From NIOZ-UU35 sp964344175 (GTDB taxonomy: Bacteria; Chloroflexota; Anaerolineae; Anaerolineales; UBA11858): a stretch of 64,000 nt of DNA. Positions 1 through 8,983 of the stretch are shown here, one piece after another (position 1 is the stretch's first letter; each line of letters opens with the position of its first letter). Location: NCBI GenBank assembly GCA_964344175.1, contig CAYFMI010000003.1, positions 1 to 64,000 on the forward strand. Reading direction: 5' to 3'. The notes beneath the pieces are model-generated. The model was not told where the DNA came from. It saw only the letters and a program-made list of their open reading frames with translations, and made no database searches. The translations under genes and the position numbers were made by a program.

Positions 1-14
1 TGTGGACATTTCAT
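1..14 (-). CDS. Possible start of a leftward gene (zinc-ribbon type, partial)
   Basis: On the minus strand an ATG at position 14 is followed by codons for Lys-Cys-Pro before the window ends, with a purine-rich AAAGG just upstream. A Met-Lys-Cys-Pro start is typical of NrdR and of other zinc-ribbon proteins. Only four codons are visible, so this is no more than a hint that a divergent gene begins here. Confidence 0.2.
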
Positions 15-88
15 GCCTTTATTTTACCCTTTTCACCACCTTCTTGACCACTCCCACATGCCTGGCAGTGTTCTTCGATAACAGGTTT

Positions 89-97
89 TGATATAAT
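89..97 (+). promoter_or_regulatory. Extended -10 promoter of the M29 aminopeptidase
   Basis: TG-A-TATAAT, an extended -10 element, lies 30 nt upstream of the ATG at 128. A ribosome binding site AGGAG follows at about 115-119. No convincing -35 is seen, as expected for extended -10 promoters. Confidence 0.6.
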
Positions 98-127
98 CAA
101 TCCATCATACCAACAGGAGCATTCGAC

Positions 128-1231
128 ATGGCAGACCCCCGATTACGAAAGCTAGCCGATCTATTAGTCAATTATTCGGTAAAAATCAAACCCGGCGATT
201 GGGTTCTCGTGCGCGGCCACGTACTCTCAGAACCCCTGGTCGCCGAGGTCGTGCGCAACATTGTCAAGGCGGGCGGGCATCCAACCGTCCAGATGAGCAG
301 TGACGACATCGAGGAAGCCTACCTGCGCGAGGCCAGCGAAGACCAACTGCAATGGGTTTCTCCGGTTAACACCATGCTTTACGAACAAGCCGACGTGTTG
401 ATGGCGCTGCGGGCCACATCCAACACCCGGGCCCTGACCGGAATTGACCCCAACAAAGAGCGCATCCGCGCGGTGGCGCACCGCGGCCTGACCGAAACCT
501 ATATGCGCCGCTCAGCCGCCAAAGAGCTGCGCTGGGTGGGCACCCAATTCCCATGCCCGGCCTACGCCCAAGAAGCCGATATGAGTCTGAGCGAATATGA
601 AGACTTCGTCTACGCGGCAACCTTCTGCGACCAGGATGACCCGGTTGCCGAATGGCAGCGCATCCACGATGAGCAGCAACACATCATCGACTGGTTGACA
701 GGTAAAAAAATCGTCACCGTCAAAAGCCCCAATGCCGATCTGACGCTTTCAATCGAGGGGCGTTCCTTCATCAATTCGGATGGTGAGAAGAATATGCCCA
801 GCGGCGAGATTTTCACCGGCCCGGTGGAGGATTCGGCCAGCGGCTGGGTGTCGTTTACGTACCCGGCCATCCGCAGCGGACGCGAGGTCGAGGGGGTGCG
901 TCTCGAATTCAAAGATGGCAAAGTCGTGCGGGCAACGGCCAAGAAAAACGAAGCCTATCTGCTCTCACAACTCGATAGCGACGAAGGGGCGCGTTACCTG
1001 GGGGAGTTCGCCATCGGCACCAATTACGGTATCACCCGCTTTACCAAGAGCATCCTCTATGATGAGAAAATCGGCGGGACGTTCCACATGGCTGTGGGGG
1101 CAGGTTATCCCGAAACGGGCAGCGTTAATAAATCCAGCATCCATTGGGATTTCATCTGCGACATCAAGGAAGACAGCGAAATCCGTGTGGATGGGGAGTT
1201 ACTTTATCAGAATGGGCAATTTGTCATCTAG
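128..1231 (+). CDS. Aminopeptidase, peptidase family M29
   Basis: A 367-residue cytoplasmic metallo-aminopeptidase of the AmpS/AmpT/PepS (M29) type, which releases N-terminal amino acids from peptides using two metal ions. Length matches the family. The C-terminal half carries the expected ligand set: Glu in GEIFTGP, Glu in GEFAIGTN, His in GTFHMAVG, and the His/Asp pair in IHWDF. The N-terminal domain (about 1-190) is the usual M29 alpha/beta region. Start supported by AGGAG 8 nt upstream. Single-gene unit ended by a hairpin shared with the convergent glycosyltransferase. Physiological substrate cannot be read from sequence. Confidence 0.9.
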   Translation: MADPRLRKLADLLVNYSVKIKPGDWVLVRGHVLSEPLVAEVVRNIVKAGGHPTVQMSSDDIEEAYLREASEDQLQWVSPVNTMLYEQADVLMALRATSNTRALTGIDPNKERIRAVAHRGLTETYMRRSAAKELRWVGTQFPCPAYAQEADMSLSEYEDFVYAATFCDQDDPVAEWQRIHDEQQHIIDWLTGKKIVTVKSPNADLTLSIEGRSFINSDGEKNMPSGEIFTGPVEDSASGWVSFTYPAIRSGREVEGVRLEFKDGKVVRATAKKNEAYLLSQLDSDEGARYLGEFAIGTNYGITRFTKSILYDEKIGGTFHMAVGAGYPETGSVNKSSIHWDFICDIKEDSEIRVDGELLYQNGQFVI

Positions 1232-1241
1232 TCAAAAAGGT

Positions 1242-1277
1242 TGAGCGCAGCAAACCCAGGGCGCTCATTCTTTTTTC
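1242..1277. terminator. Bidirectional intrinsic terminator
   Basis: A 7-bp stem (TGAGCGC / GCGCTCA) with a 12-nt loop is followed by TTCTTTTTTC on the plus strand. On the minus strand it is followed by CCTTTTTGAC. It overlaps the stop codon of the convergent glycosyltransferase and so serves both genes. Confidence 0.7.
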
Positions 1278-2512
1278 TGAAGAACGTCTTCATATAACTC
1301 TGCGATGCGGGCAGCAATATTCTCCCAGGCATACTCTTGCGCGAAGGTCACCGCCGAGCAGGACATTTCCTGCCGAAGCCAGTGATCGCCCAGCAGGGTC
1401 GTCAGCCGCTCACTGAGCATTTGAGCATTCCCCACGGGGATGTGATACCCCGTCTCACCATCCAAAATCAAAAAAGCCAAGCCGCCCACCTGCGAGGCTA
1501 CCACAGGGGTGCCACAAGCCATCGCTTCTAGCGCCACCATACCAAACGATTCGTAATGCGAAGGCATAATGACCGCATCGGCTGCCGAGTAATAATAGGG
1601 CAGTGTTTCCTGGCTGCGACGGCCCAAGAAAGCTACAAGATCATCAAGGCCATGATCGGTACTGAGATCTTTCAAGCGCGACATTTCGGCACTCATATCA
1701 GCACGGCTGACGTTCGGCTCACCCCCGATAATTGACATGCACAAATGATAGCGGTCTAGCACACCGCGCTTGCGCATAATGGCAATCGCTTGAAGGAGGG
1801 TATCAATGCCTTTAAGCGGCTCAATACGCCCCACAAAGAGCAGCATGCGATCATTCACAGGGACACCAATGAATTCCTTTGCCTCATCAGGGGGGATGGG
1901 GTAAAAATGGCTGACATCCACCCCAGGCGGAATGACGGCAATTTTGTTCTGATCGGCCTGATATAACCACTGAAGCTGAGCCATCTCGGCTACGGTGGCG
2001 GCCACAATGCGGTCGGCGATATCAAGCACTGCATGCTCTCCAGCAATCCGATATTCGCCTTCGCGCTCATCCGCGCTGCGGGCTATGCGCTGCTTCATCA
2101 CCCCAAGGGTGTGAAACATGTGCACAATGGGAACATCCCAGGCAACTTGCAACTGACGCGCCGCAATTCCCGACATCCAATAATGACTGTGGATCAAATC
2201 ATATGTAAAGTCTTTGTTCTTGGCAAATTCAAGAATATGCTCCACAAAGGTCGGTAAATGCTCGGCCAGTTCTTTTTTGGGAAGCGGCACTTCAGGCCCC
2301 GCGGGAACATGCACAACCCGGTTCCCGTATCCGAGATCGTGAGAAACATGAGGGGCGTGTTCATCTTGTGAGCGGGTATACACATCCACCTGGATCCCCA
2401 TGCGACCCAGCTTGCGGGTCAGTTCACGCACATAGACATTCATGCCGCCTGTGTCTTTCCCGCCCAATATCGCCAGAGGGCAGGTATGATACGATAGCAT
2501 TGCAATTCGCAT
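1265..2512 (-). CDS. GT4-family glycosyltransferase (MshA / sucrose-phosphate-synthase-like)
   Basis: A 415-residue retaining GT-B glycosyltransferase. The N-terminus (MRIAMLSYHTCPL..GGKDTGGMNVYV) has the glycine-rich acceptor-side loop typical of MshA and sucrose-phosphate-synthase relatives. The C-terminal half has FVGRIEPLKGIDTLL and the nucleotide-sugar site with the E-x7-E signature (HYESFGMVALEAMACGTPVV). The open frame extends to 2554, but the ATG at 2512 is preceded by AGGTGAC and begins at the family's normal N-terminus. Sugar and acceptor are unknown; synthesis of a sucrose-like or inositol-linked disaccharide is possible but not shown. Divergent from tRNA-Thr. Confidence 0.85.
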   Translation of the reverse strand: MRIAMLSYHTCPLAILGGKDTGGMNVYVRELTRKLGRMGIQVDVYTRSQDEHAPHVSHDLGYGNRVVHVPAGPEVPLPKKELAEHLPTFVEHILEFAKNKDFTYDLIHSHYWMSGIAARQLQVAWDVPIVHMFHTLGVMKQRIARSADEREGEYRIAGEHAVLDIADRIVAATVAEMAQLQWLYQADQNKIAVIPPGVDVSHFYPIPPDEAKEFIGVPVNDRMLLFVGRIEPLKGIDTLLQAIAIMRKRGVLDRYHLCMSIIGGEPNVSRADMSAEMSRLKDLSTDHGLDDLVAFLGRRSQETLPYYYSAADAVIMPSHYESFGMVALEAMACGTPVVASQVGGLAFLILDGETGYHIPVGNAQMLSERLTTLLGDHWLRQEMSCSAVTFAQEYAWENIAARIAELYEDVLQKKE

Positions 2513-2596
2513 TGTCACCTCACTGCGCTTCGATTGCGGCAGATACCATACCACCGCTTCTCTGCGCGGTCATTACCAATTCACTTCACGATCCAC

Positions 2597-2626
2597 TTGC
2601 TTTCTTGCAAACTTGCCTGGTATAAT
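2597..2626 (+). promoter_or_regulatory. Promoter of tRNA-Thr
   Basis: TTGCTT at 2597-2602, an 18-nt spacer, then TATAAT at 2621-2626 preceded by TGG (extended -10). The tRNA begins 9 nt further on, a normal distance for a short precursor leader. Confidence 0.7.
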
Positions 2627-2635
2627 TCGGGCCGC

Positions 2636-2707
2636 GCCACCGTAGCTCAATGGTAGAGCAATCGCTTCGTAAGCGATCGGCTGTGGGTTCAATTCCCACC
2701 GGTGGCT
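2636..2707 (+). tRNA. tRNA-Thr (anticodon CGT)
   Basis: Full cloverleaf of 72 nt: acceptor stem GCCACCG/CGGTGGC, D arm GCTC..GAGC, anticodon stem ATCGC/GCGAT with loop TTCGTAA (anticodon CGT, reads ACG), and T arm GTGGG-TTCAATT-CCCAC. The discriminator base is T and no CCA is encoded. It has its own promoter and is not clustered with other tRNAs. Confidence 0.97.
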
Positions 2708-2767
2708 CTTTTGATTCCTGAGATTAACTTCAAACCGCTGCCCTGTTCGACCATTCTATCAGGGTCT

Positions 2768-2793
2768 CTGGGAATCCCCGTGGTGGGCATCCG
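2768..2793 (+). repeat. Dispersed 26-bp intergenic repeat, copy 1
   Basis: This 26-bp segment matches 59641-59666 at 23 of 26 positions, and all three differences are transitions. It lies in the untranslated stretch between tRNA-Thr and the uridine kinase, where no convincing gene is seen. Confidence 0.55.
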
Positions 2794-2958
2794 CATTTGG
2801 GGGTATGGGGGGTTTCTCACGGCAGTTCCCCAGGAAAAGCCCAAAAACTGCGGCAGGCCTTCATCGAACGGCATCGCGCTCAGATATTTTAACAGAGTTT
2901 CCGGGGATCTTTTTCTGATGACGCCCCCAATCAATCACCCACTCTTCCCGACTTCCAG

Positions 2959-2964
2959 TATAAT
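2959..2964 (+). promoter_or_regulatory. -10 box of a leaderless uridine kinase mRNA
   Basis: A perfect TATAAT ends 6 nt before the ATG at 2971. Transcription would start at or next to the start codon. No ribosome binding site is present and no good -35 is visible. Confidence 0.6.
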
Positions 2965-2970
2965 TTGGGT

Positions 2971-3606
2971 ATGTCCACACACCCCAAACCAATTGTCATT
3001 GGCATTGCCGGCGGCAGCGGATCTGGCAAGACCACTGTTGCAAACACAATCCTTGAACAAGTGGGTGCGCAGAACATCGCCTATTTACCCCACGATGCCT
3101 ATTACAAAGACCTGGCCCACCTCCCTGAAAACCAGCGTGTCCGCATTAACTTCGACCACCCCAACTCCCTTGAAACCCAACTACTCACCCAGCACGTCAT
3201 CACCCTGCAATCCTGGCAGCCGATCGAACTCCCAATCTACGATTTCAAAAACCACACCCGCACCGATCAATCCATCCGCATCGAACCGCATGGGGTCATC
3301 ATCGTGGAGGGCATTCTGATCTTCGCCGAAGCAGAACTGCGCAAATTATTCGATGTAAAAATCTTCGTCGACACCGACGCCGACTTGCGCTTCATCCGCA
3401 GGCTGGAACGCGACATCACCGAACGCGGGCGCACCACCCAGACCGTCATCAAGCAATATCTCGAAACAGTGCGTCCCATGCATCTGGAATTCGTTGAGCC
3501 TTCGAAGCGCTACGCCGATGTCATTATTCCTGAAGGCGGCTTCAACACCGTTGCGCTGGATATGGTCATCGCGCGCATCGAACGGCTGTTGTCGGTAAAT
3601 CAGTAG
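2971..3606 (+). CDS. udk: Uridine kinase
   Basis: A 211-residue uridine/cytidine kinase that phosphorylates uridine to UMP in pyrimidine salvage. The P-loop is IAGGSGSGKTT near the N-terminus. Further family motifs are the HDAYYKD and FDHPNS substrate-binding segments, YDFKNHTR, and RDITERGRT before the C-terminal helix. Length is typical. A TTG two codons upstream is possible, but the ATG at 2971 sits 6 nt after a perfect TATAAT, so a leaderless start is the better reading. A VTT-family membrane protein follows 5 nt after the stop, probably in the same transcript. A uridine phosphorylase is also encoded in this window, at 50.9 kb. Confidence 0.93.
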   Translation: MSTHPKPIVIGIAGGSGSGKTTVANTILEQVGAQNIAYLPHDAYYKDLAHLPENQRVRINFDHPNSLETQLLTQHVITLQSWQPIELPIYDFKNHTRTDQSIRIEPHGVIIVEGILIFAEAELRKLFDVKIFVDTDADLRFIRRLERDITERGRTTQTVIKQYLETVRPMHLEFVEPSKRYADVIIPEGGFNTVALDMVIARIERLLSVNQ

Positions 3607-3611
3607 CGCTT

Positions 3612-4157
3612 GTGAAACTCGAATATCGCAAACTCTCTATCTTGCGGATTGCAGCGCTTCTGTTGGTCGTTGCCATCTCATTCTTTGTGTACAGCATCCG
3701 CGAGCAAGCTGAGGCACTAGCGGTATATGGATACCCCGGAATTTTCATCATCGCCCTGCTAACCAATGCCACTGTCTTTCTTCCAGCGCCAGGGGTGGCA
3801 GTCGTCTTTGCCATGGGGGCGGTGTTCAACCCTTTTTTTGTCGGGATTGCCGCGGGGGCCGGGGGCGCGTTGGGCGAACTTTCCGGCTATTTGGCCGGCT
3901 TTAGCGGGCAAGCCGTTGTCGAAAGAGCGGCTCGCTACGACCGTCTGACACACTGGGTCAGCAGGAATGGGTTTCTGACCATTCTGGTATTGGCCGCCAT
4001 CCCCAACCCCACCTTCGATATTGCCGGTGTGGCCGCGGGGATGTTAAAAATGCCCTTGCCCAAATTTCTACTAGCTGCCTGGATCGGCGTGACCCTAAAA
4101 ATGATCGCCTTTGCCTATGCAGGCGCCCATTCAATCACCTGGGTTTTAGGTGAATAG
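3612..4157 (+). CDS. VTT (DedA/SNARE-associated) family membrane protein
   Basis: A 181-residue integral membrane protein with an N-terminal TM helix (about 8-27), a hydrophobic hairpin around PAPGVAVVFAMGAVFNPFFVGIAAGAGGALGE, an amphipathic stretch, and a C-terminal hydrophobic helix pair around PNPTFDIAGVAAGMLKMPLPKF. This order is characteristic of the VTT domain, whose members are implicated in lipid scrambling or flippase activity. Start is a GTG 5 nt after udk; there is no clear ribosome binding site, suggesting translational coupling. Substrate unknown. Confidence 0.8.
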   Translation: MKLEYRKLSILRIAALLLVVAISFFVYSIREQAEALAVYGYPGIFIIALLTNATVFLPAPGVAVVFAMGAVFNPFFVGIAAGAGGALGELSGYLAGFSGQAVVERAARYDRLTHWVSRNGFLTILVLAAIPNPTFDIAGVAAGMLKMPLPKFLLAAWIGVTLKMIAFAYAGAHSITWVLGE

Positions 4158-4213
4158 TTGCACAGATTGGCAGTCCTTCATCTGCCAAAACTTCCATATT
4201 AAGGAGATAATCA

Positions 4214-5578
4214 ATGTCAGACCTGAAGATCTACGATGACTTTCTGGATGAACACATGGAGGAAAGCATCGCCGAACTCTCCAAGTTGAGCGCCCAACCC
4301 AGCGTGGCAGCTCAAAACTGGGGGATGGAGGAGACGGCCACAATGGTGGCGGATATGCTCACCCTGAGAGGCTTTCAGGCGCAGGTCATGCCCACGGGCG
4401 GTGCGCCAGTAGTGATTGCCGAGCGGGCAGGGGTTAACACCAAAAAAACACTCTTATTCTACAATCACTACGATGTGCAGCCCCCCGAACCCCTCGAACT
4501 CTGGGACAGCCCGCCCTTCGAGCCAACCCTGCGCGAGGGGGCGCTCTACGCCCGCGGCGTAAGCGACGATAAAGGACACATCACCAGCCGTCTTTTCGCC
4601 ATCGACGCGCTACTCGACAGCGATGGCGAATTGCCCTGCAATGTTAAATTTGTCATCGAAGGCGAAGAAGAAATCGGCAGTGTGCATTTACCGGAATTCA
4701 TCGAGAAAAACCCAGACCTGCTGGCCGCCGATGCCTGCATTTGGGAATTTGGGCAGGTCAACCACGAAGAAACCCCTATGCAATACGTCGGGCTGCGAGG
4801 CATCTGCTATGTAGAACTATCGGTTACCACTGCCGATATTGATATTCACTCCGGCTTGGGCGGCTCAATCTTTCACAATGCTGCCTGGCGTTTGGTGTGG
4901 GCGCTGAACACCCTCAAAGATCAAGATGAGCGCATTTTGATCCCCGGCTATTACGACGATGTCCTGCCGCCCACTGATCGCGACCGAGAATTGTTTGCCG
5001 ACCTCCCTGAAGTCGCCGATGAATATCGCTCGCGCTACGGGGTAAAATCCTTCCTGAAAGGGTTAACCGGAGGCGTTGATCTTCGGATTGCCGAAACGCT
5101 GGTGCCCACCTGCACCATTTGCGGGCTGACTTCCGGCTACCAGGGAGCCGGTTCGAAAACCGTGCTGCCCGCTAAGGCTTCGGCTAAAGTAGATTTCCGG
5201 CTTGTTCCAAACCAAACGCCCAAACGCGTACTCGAACTCTTGCGCGCCCATCTGGACGCACAGGGGTTCTCAGATGTTGAGATCACTTTCTTGGGCGGCG
5301 GCCCGGCGGCCCGCACCAACCCCGACGATGCTTTCATCCAACTGGTCGTCAACACCGCCCAGGATGTCTACGGAAAACCGATGCAAATCGTCCCCATGAT
5401 CGGCGGGTCGGGGCCAAATTATCCTTTTGTGCATGTGCTTAAGCAACCGGTGGCGACGGCTGGTGTCGGGCATCCTGGCACTCAGGCGCATGCCCCCAAT
5501 GAAAACGTGCGCCTGGATCTGTATCTTAAACATGCCAAACATATCGTGAGGATACTCAAGGCTTTCGCATCATCTTGA
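4214..5578 (+). CDS. M20-family metallopeptidase (dipeptidase-like)
   Basis: A 454-residue zinc peptidase of the M20 family, close to the CNDP/dipeptidase branch that hydrolyses short peptides. Metal and catalytic motifs are in order: YNHYDVQP (His, Asp), GVSDDKGH (Asp bridging the metals) and EGEEEIGS (catalytic Glu then Glu ligand). The dimerisation lid lies around residues 200-320 (HSGLGGSIFHNAAW), with a C-terminal His in HAPNE. AAGGAG lies upstream of the ATG. The stop overlaps the TTG start of the downstream sensor kinase, so the two are probably co-transcribed, with no obvious functional link. Confidence 0.9.
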   Translation: MSDLKIYDDFLDEHMEESIAELSKLSAQPSVAAQNWGMEETATMVADMLTLRGFQAQVMPTGGAPVVIAERAGVNTKKTLLFYNHYDVQPPEPLELWDSPPFEPTLREGALYARGVSDDKGHITSRLFAIDALLDSDGELPCNVKFVIEGEEEIGSVHLPEFIEKNPDLLAADACIWEFGQVNHEETPMQYVGLRGICYVELSVTTADIDIHSGLGGSIFHNAAWRLVWALNTLKDQDERILIPGYYDDVLPPTDRDRELFADLPEVADEYRSRYGVKSFLKGLTGGVDLRIAETLVPTCTICGLTSGYQGAGSKTVLPAKASAKVDFRLVPNQTPKRVLELLRAHLDAQGFSDVEITFLGGGPAARTNPDDAFIQLVVNTAQDVYGKPMQIVPMIGGSGPNYPFVHVLKQPVATAGVGHPGTQAHAPNENVRLDLYLKHAKHIVRILKAFASS

Positions 5579-8280
5579 AAAAACGTTCTCTACAACAAGA
5601 TCTAGGGCTGAAATTAATGGCCCTGTATATTCTCTTTGTTGGCCCTGTCGTACTGGCGATGGTGTATATTGCCAGTACGACAGGGCAAAACCTGGAAGAA
5701 AGCGTCAAAGCTGCCGACCTGGCGCTGGCGCGTTCGATCGCGCAAGAAACCGATTTCGCCATGCGCAATGCCTTGCGCGCCATCGCAGAGCTATCTACCT
5801 ATGAGGGGGTTGCCGAGGCTGACTTAAACGCCATGGAAACAACATTCGGCACTTTTATGAGTGCCCGCCCCGAGGTCAATCTGGTTTATCGCCTGGATGA
5901 GTCGGGCATCATGATATTCCACTACCCCATTGGCCCCATTTCAACTGTCGGTGATGATTTCTCGTTCCGCACCTATTTCGAGCGCGCCCTTAATACAGCC
6001 AATCCTCTTATTTCGAAGGGACGGATTTCGCCGACTACCAATCAAGCGGTGGCAACAGCCGTCATGCCCATATGGGATAACGATGGCATATTCAATGGCG
6101 TTGTGGCAACCAACATCAAACTGGAAGCCCTCAGCCAGACGTTAACCAAGATCTCGCGCGAATATGCCCCCGAGGAGGGCTTCGAGGTGTTCATCATCGA
6201 TGCCAGCAACCAGGTCATCGCTCACTCGAATGCCGAGCAGATTCTCAATCAGTTACCAGAATCGCTCTCCCAAATCACCGAGCCGCTGCTACTTGGACGG
6301 GTGGACTCGGTGATTGAAATCGATGAGGAGAATATGGAACGGCTGTATAGTTATGTGCCGGTGACCAGCGCCGGATGGGGCGTGATTGTAAGCCGCCCTA
6401 CGGCAGCGGCATTTGCCACACCGCGCGCCTTTTTCAACAGCGCCCTGGCAACACTGGTTATTTTCATTGTCAGCGGTCTGCTCTTCTGGCTGGGGTTGGC
6501 AAAATTGGTGATCACGCCGCTGGGGTTAGTAACCGCTTATAGCCGAGCGATTGGTATGGAAGATGAAACACTCGTAGAACATGAACGGGCGCTATCGTCG
6601 GTAGCAGTGCGCCGCGATCAGGTGGGGCATCTGGCCCGCAGCTTAATGCGCATGGAGAAAGCCATCCAGGCCCGCCTGAACGAACTTTCTACACTGCTGC
6701 AAACCAGCGCCGCCGTTGTTTCGACGCTTGATCCCAAAACCGTTCTTAACCGCATTCTCGAACAAGTTGAGCGCTTGCTGAATGTGGAAATGAGCATCCT
6801 GGTGGCACTCGACGAGAGCCTGGGCGTTTTTCGGGCACAAGCCAGCCGGGGGCTATCTAAACACTATGTTGATCAAATTGCCATTGACCCCAGCGAACCC
6901 CATTCGGTGGCGCTGCGCGCTTTGCGGAGTGGCGAACCCATTCAGATCAGCGACACAGAGACAAAACCTTCGTTTACGGCAAACCGGCCGCGGGCCCGCG
7001 CCGAGGGCTACCGCTCACTATTGGCAATTCCCCTCAATACACACTATGCTCCCCCCTCAGTGCTGCTCATCTTCCGCCCTGAGCCACACACTTTCACAAA
7101 ACAGGAAATCTCTATCCTCTCGAACTTTGCCAACCACGCCGCAATGGCAATTGAAAACGCGGCGCTGTTCGCCCGCAGCGATATGCGCTTGCAAGAGCAA
7201 ACCCAGCGTCTCGAAGCGCTCATTCAGTCGCTCAACGACGGCCTGATTCTGGAGGACTTGGGCGGCAAAGTCATTTATGCCAATCGTCGTATCAGCGCGC
7301 TGACAGGATTATCGCAAGCCGGCTTGATCGGCAATGAAGTCAATCACATTTTAGATCTCTTCATCCAGGACTCTGAAGATCCTCAAAAAGCGCAAGAGCA
7401 AATTCATCGCGCGATGGAAGGCAATGAAGATGAAAGCGCCGAATTCAGCATTCTTTACCAGGGCCGCAACCTCTGCTTGCGCTTGCACACATTCAAAGTC
7501 ACCGATGCGCAAGGTGTTCCCATTGGTCAGGGACAACTCTTTCACGACATTACCACCGATCGTGAATTAGACCGCATGAAATCAAATTTAATTTCTACCG
7601 TTTCGCACGAACTGCGCACTCCACTGGCTTCGATCAAAGGGTATGCTTCAACGCTATTGGCCGATGATGTCGTATGGGATACCAAAGCACAAAACGAGTT
7701 TTTGTCAATCATCTCCAGCGAGGCCGACCGTCTCACGCTGCTGGTCAATGAACTGCTGGATCTCTCGCGCATTGATGCCGGCAGCCTGGTTGTCGAACGC
7801 AGACCGTGCCAACTAGACACAATGATTAACCGCGCCGCACAACGCTCGAACCCGCAACCGGGTGAGCGCCTGTCGGTTCATATTCCAGACGATTTCCCAC
7901 CCATCTATGCCGACCGGCGACGCATTGAAGTTGTCTTGCGGAATTTGATTGAAAACGCAGCCAAATATGGCGGCGCTTCATCACCCATCTTTGTGCGTGC
8001 CTTTTTCGATGATGGCAAAATCACCATCAAAGTTGAAGATGAGGGGCCTGGGATTCCCGAAGATGAGCGCTCGCGCATTTTCGAGAGTTTCTACCGAATC
8101 GATAATGGCCTCTCTCGGATTACCTCGGGGGCTGGTCTCGGATTAGCCATTTGTCAGGGTTTTGTTCAAGCGCATGGCGGTAAAATTTGGATCGAACCAA
8201 AAAAACATGGCGCCTGTTTTGTGTTTACGTTACCCCACAAGTCAGAACAGATACAACCCAAGGAAGCAGCTTATGAGTAA
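5575..8280 (+). CDS. Membrane sensor histidine kinase (dCache-HAMP-GAF-PAS-HisKA-HATPase)
   Basis: A 901-residue two-component sensor. TM1 is at about 10-35, an extracytoplasmic double-Cache-like region at about 40-285, and TM2 at about 290-315, followed by a HAMP linker. A GAF domain (about 380-530) and a PAS domain (about 540-665) precede HisKA with the phospho-acceptor His678 in STVSHELRTPL. The ATPase has NLIENAAKYG (N box), DEGPGIPEDE (G1) and GAGLGLAICQG (G2). The start is TTG inside a TTGA overlap with the upstream peptidase; a longer start is not evident. It overlaps its response regulator by 8 nt. The TM1 region carries a perfect 16-bp inverted repeat. Ligand unknown. Confidence 0.9.
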   Translation: MKKRSLQQDLGLKLMALYILFVGPVVLAMVYIASTTGQNLEESVKAADLALARSIAQETDFAMRNALRAIAELSTYEGVAEADLNAMETTFGTFMSARPEVNLVYRLDESGIMIFHYPIGPISTVGDDFSFRTYFERALNTANPLISKGRISPTTNQAVATAVMPIWDNDGIFNGVVATNIKLEALSQTLTKISREYAPEEGFEVFIIDASNQVIAHSNAEQILNQLPESLSQITEPLLLGRVDSVIEIDEENMERLYSYVPVTSAGWGVIVSRPTAAAFATPRAFFNSALATLVIFIVSGLLFWLGLAKLVITPLGLVTAYSRAIGMEDETLVEHERALSSVAVRRDQVGHLARSLMRMEKAIQARLNELSTLLQTSAAVVSTLDPKTVLNRILEQVERLLNVEMSILVALDESLGVFRAQASRGLSKHYVDQIAIDPSEPHSVALRALRSGEPIQISDTETKPSFTANRPRARAEGYRSLLAIPLNTHYAPPSVLLIFRPEPHTFTKQEISILSNFANHAAMAIENAALFARSDMRLQEQTQRLEALIQSLNDGLILEDLGGKVIYANRRISALTGLSQAGLIGNEVNHILDLFIQDSEDPQKAQEQIHRAMEGNEDESAEFSILYQGRNLCLRLHTFKVTDAQGVPIGQGQLFHDITTDRELDRMKSNLISTVSHELRTPLASIKGYASTLLADDVVWDTKAQNEFLSIISSEADRLTLLVNELLDLSRIDAGSLVVERRPCQLDTMINRAAQRSNPQPGERLSVHIPDDFPPIYADRRRIEVVLRNLIENAAKYGGASSPIFVRAFFDDGKITIKVEDEGPGIPEDERSRIFESFYRIDNGLSRITSGAGLGLAICQGFVQAHGGKIWIEPKKHGACFVFTLPHKSEQIQPKEAAYE
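5642..5686 (+). repeat. Perfect 16-bp inverted repeat inside the kinase gene
   Basis: Arms at 5642-5657 (GCCCTGTCGTACTGGC) and 5671-5686 are exact reverse complements around a 13-nt loop. They lie 67 nt into the coding sequence and encode part of TM1. There is no U tract, so it is not a standard terminator. Confidence 0.85.
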
Positions 8281-8983
8281 CCCCATTGTTCTTGTTGTCG
8301 ATGATGAAAAAACGTTACGCGATTTCGTGCGCCGAAACCTCGAGGTGCGCGGTTTTAATGTGATTACCGCCGCCAATGGGTTAGAAGCGCTTGCCATCTA
8401 CAACACGCAAAACATCGACCTGGTCATTCTAGACATGATGATGCCCCGCATGGATGGACTGGAAACCACCCGCCGCATCCGACAGCACTCAACCGTCCCC
8501 ATCATCATTTTGACAGCCCTCGACGAAGAGAGCGATAAAATCCGCGCTTTCGATCTGGGGGTAGACGATTACCTGACCAAACCCTTTGGAGTTGGCGAAT
8601 TGCTGGCGCGCGTCAAAGCCGTGCTGCGACGATCACGATGGTCCGAATCTCCTACCCGACAAGGCCAATTGATCCACGGCGACATTATGGTTAATCTCGA
8701 ACAGCACAGGGTAAAAGTGCGCGGCCAGGATACCAAACTCACGCCCACCGAATTCAATTTACTGGTCTATCTCATGGAACATGCTGGCAAAGTATTGCCG
8801 CACCAGGCTATCCTCAGACATGTTTGGGGGCCGGAATACGGTGAGGAAACCGAATATCTGCGTGTGTATATCGGACACCTACGGCAAAAAATCGAGATTG
8901 ATCCCACCGATCCGAAGTCTATTCTCACCGAAAGAGGCATCGGATACCGCTTCGAACCCCCTGTCACCCATAAAGAAAACTGA
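8273..8983 (+). CDS. OmpR/PhoB-family response regulator
   Basis: A 236-residue DNA-binding regulator, partner of the kinase it overlaps by 8 nt. The receiver domain (1-120) has the acidic pocket VVDDE, the phospho-acceptor Asp54 in VILDMMMP, a Thr in ILTAL and Lys in YLTKPFG. The winged-helix output domain (about 135-230) ends with the usual RGIGYRFE wing motif. The open frame runs 37 codons further upstream, inside the kinase gene, but the ATG at 8273 is the family's N-terminus and follows AAGGAAG. Targets unknown; the divergence-free neighbour downstream is the liv operon. Confidence 0.93.
   Translation: MSNPIVLVVDDEKTLRDFVRRNLEVRGFNVITAANGLEALAIYNTQNIDLVILDMMMPRMDGLETTRRIRQHSTVPIIILTALDEESDKIRAFDLGVDDYLTKPFGVGELLARVKAVLRRSRWSESPTRQGQLIHGDIMVNLEQHRVKVRGQDTKLTPTEFNLLVYLMEHAGKVLPHQAILRHVWGPEYGEETEYLRVYIGHLRQKIEIDPTDPKSILTERGIGYRFEPPVTHKEN

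Noticed and set aside
2702..3319. 205-codon plus-strand frame spanning the tRNA end and udk
   Set aside because: It overlaps tRNA-Thr and runs out of frame through the conserved uridine kinase; the protein is low-complexity Ser/Pro/Thr.
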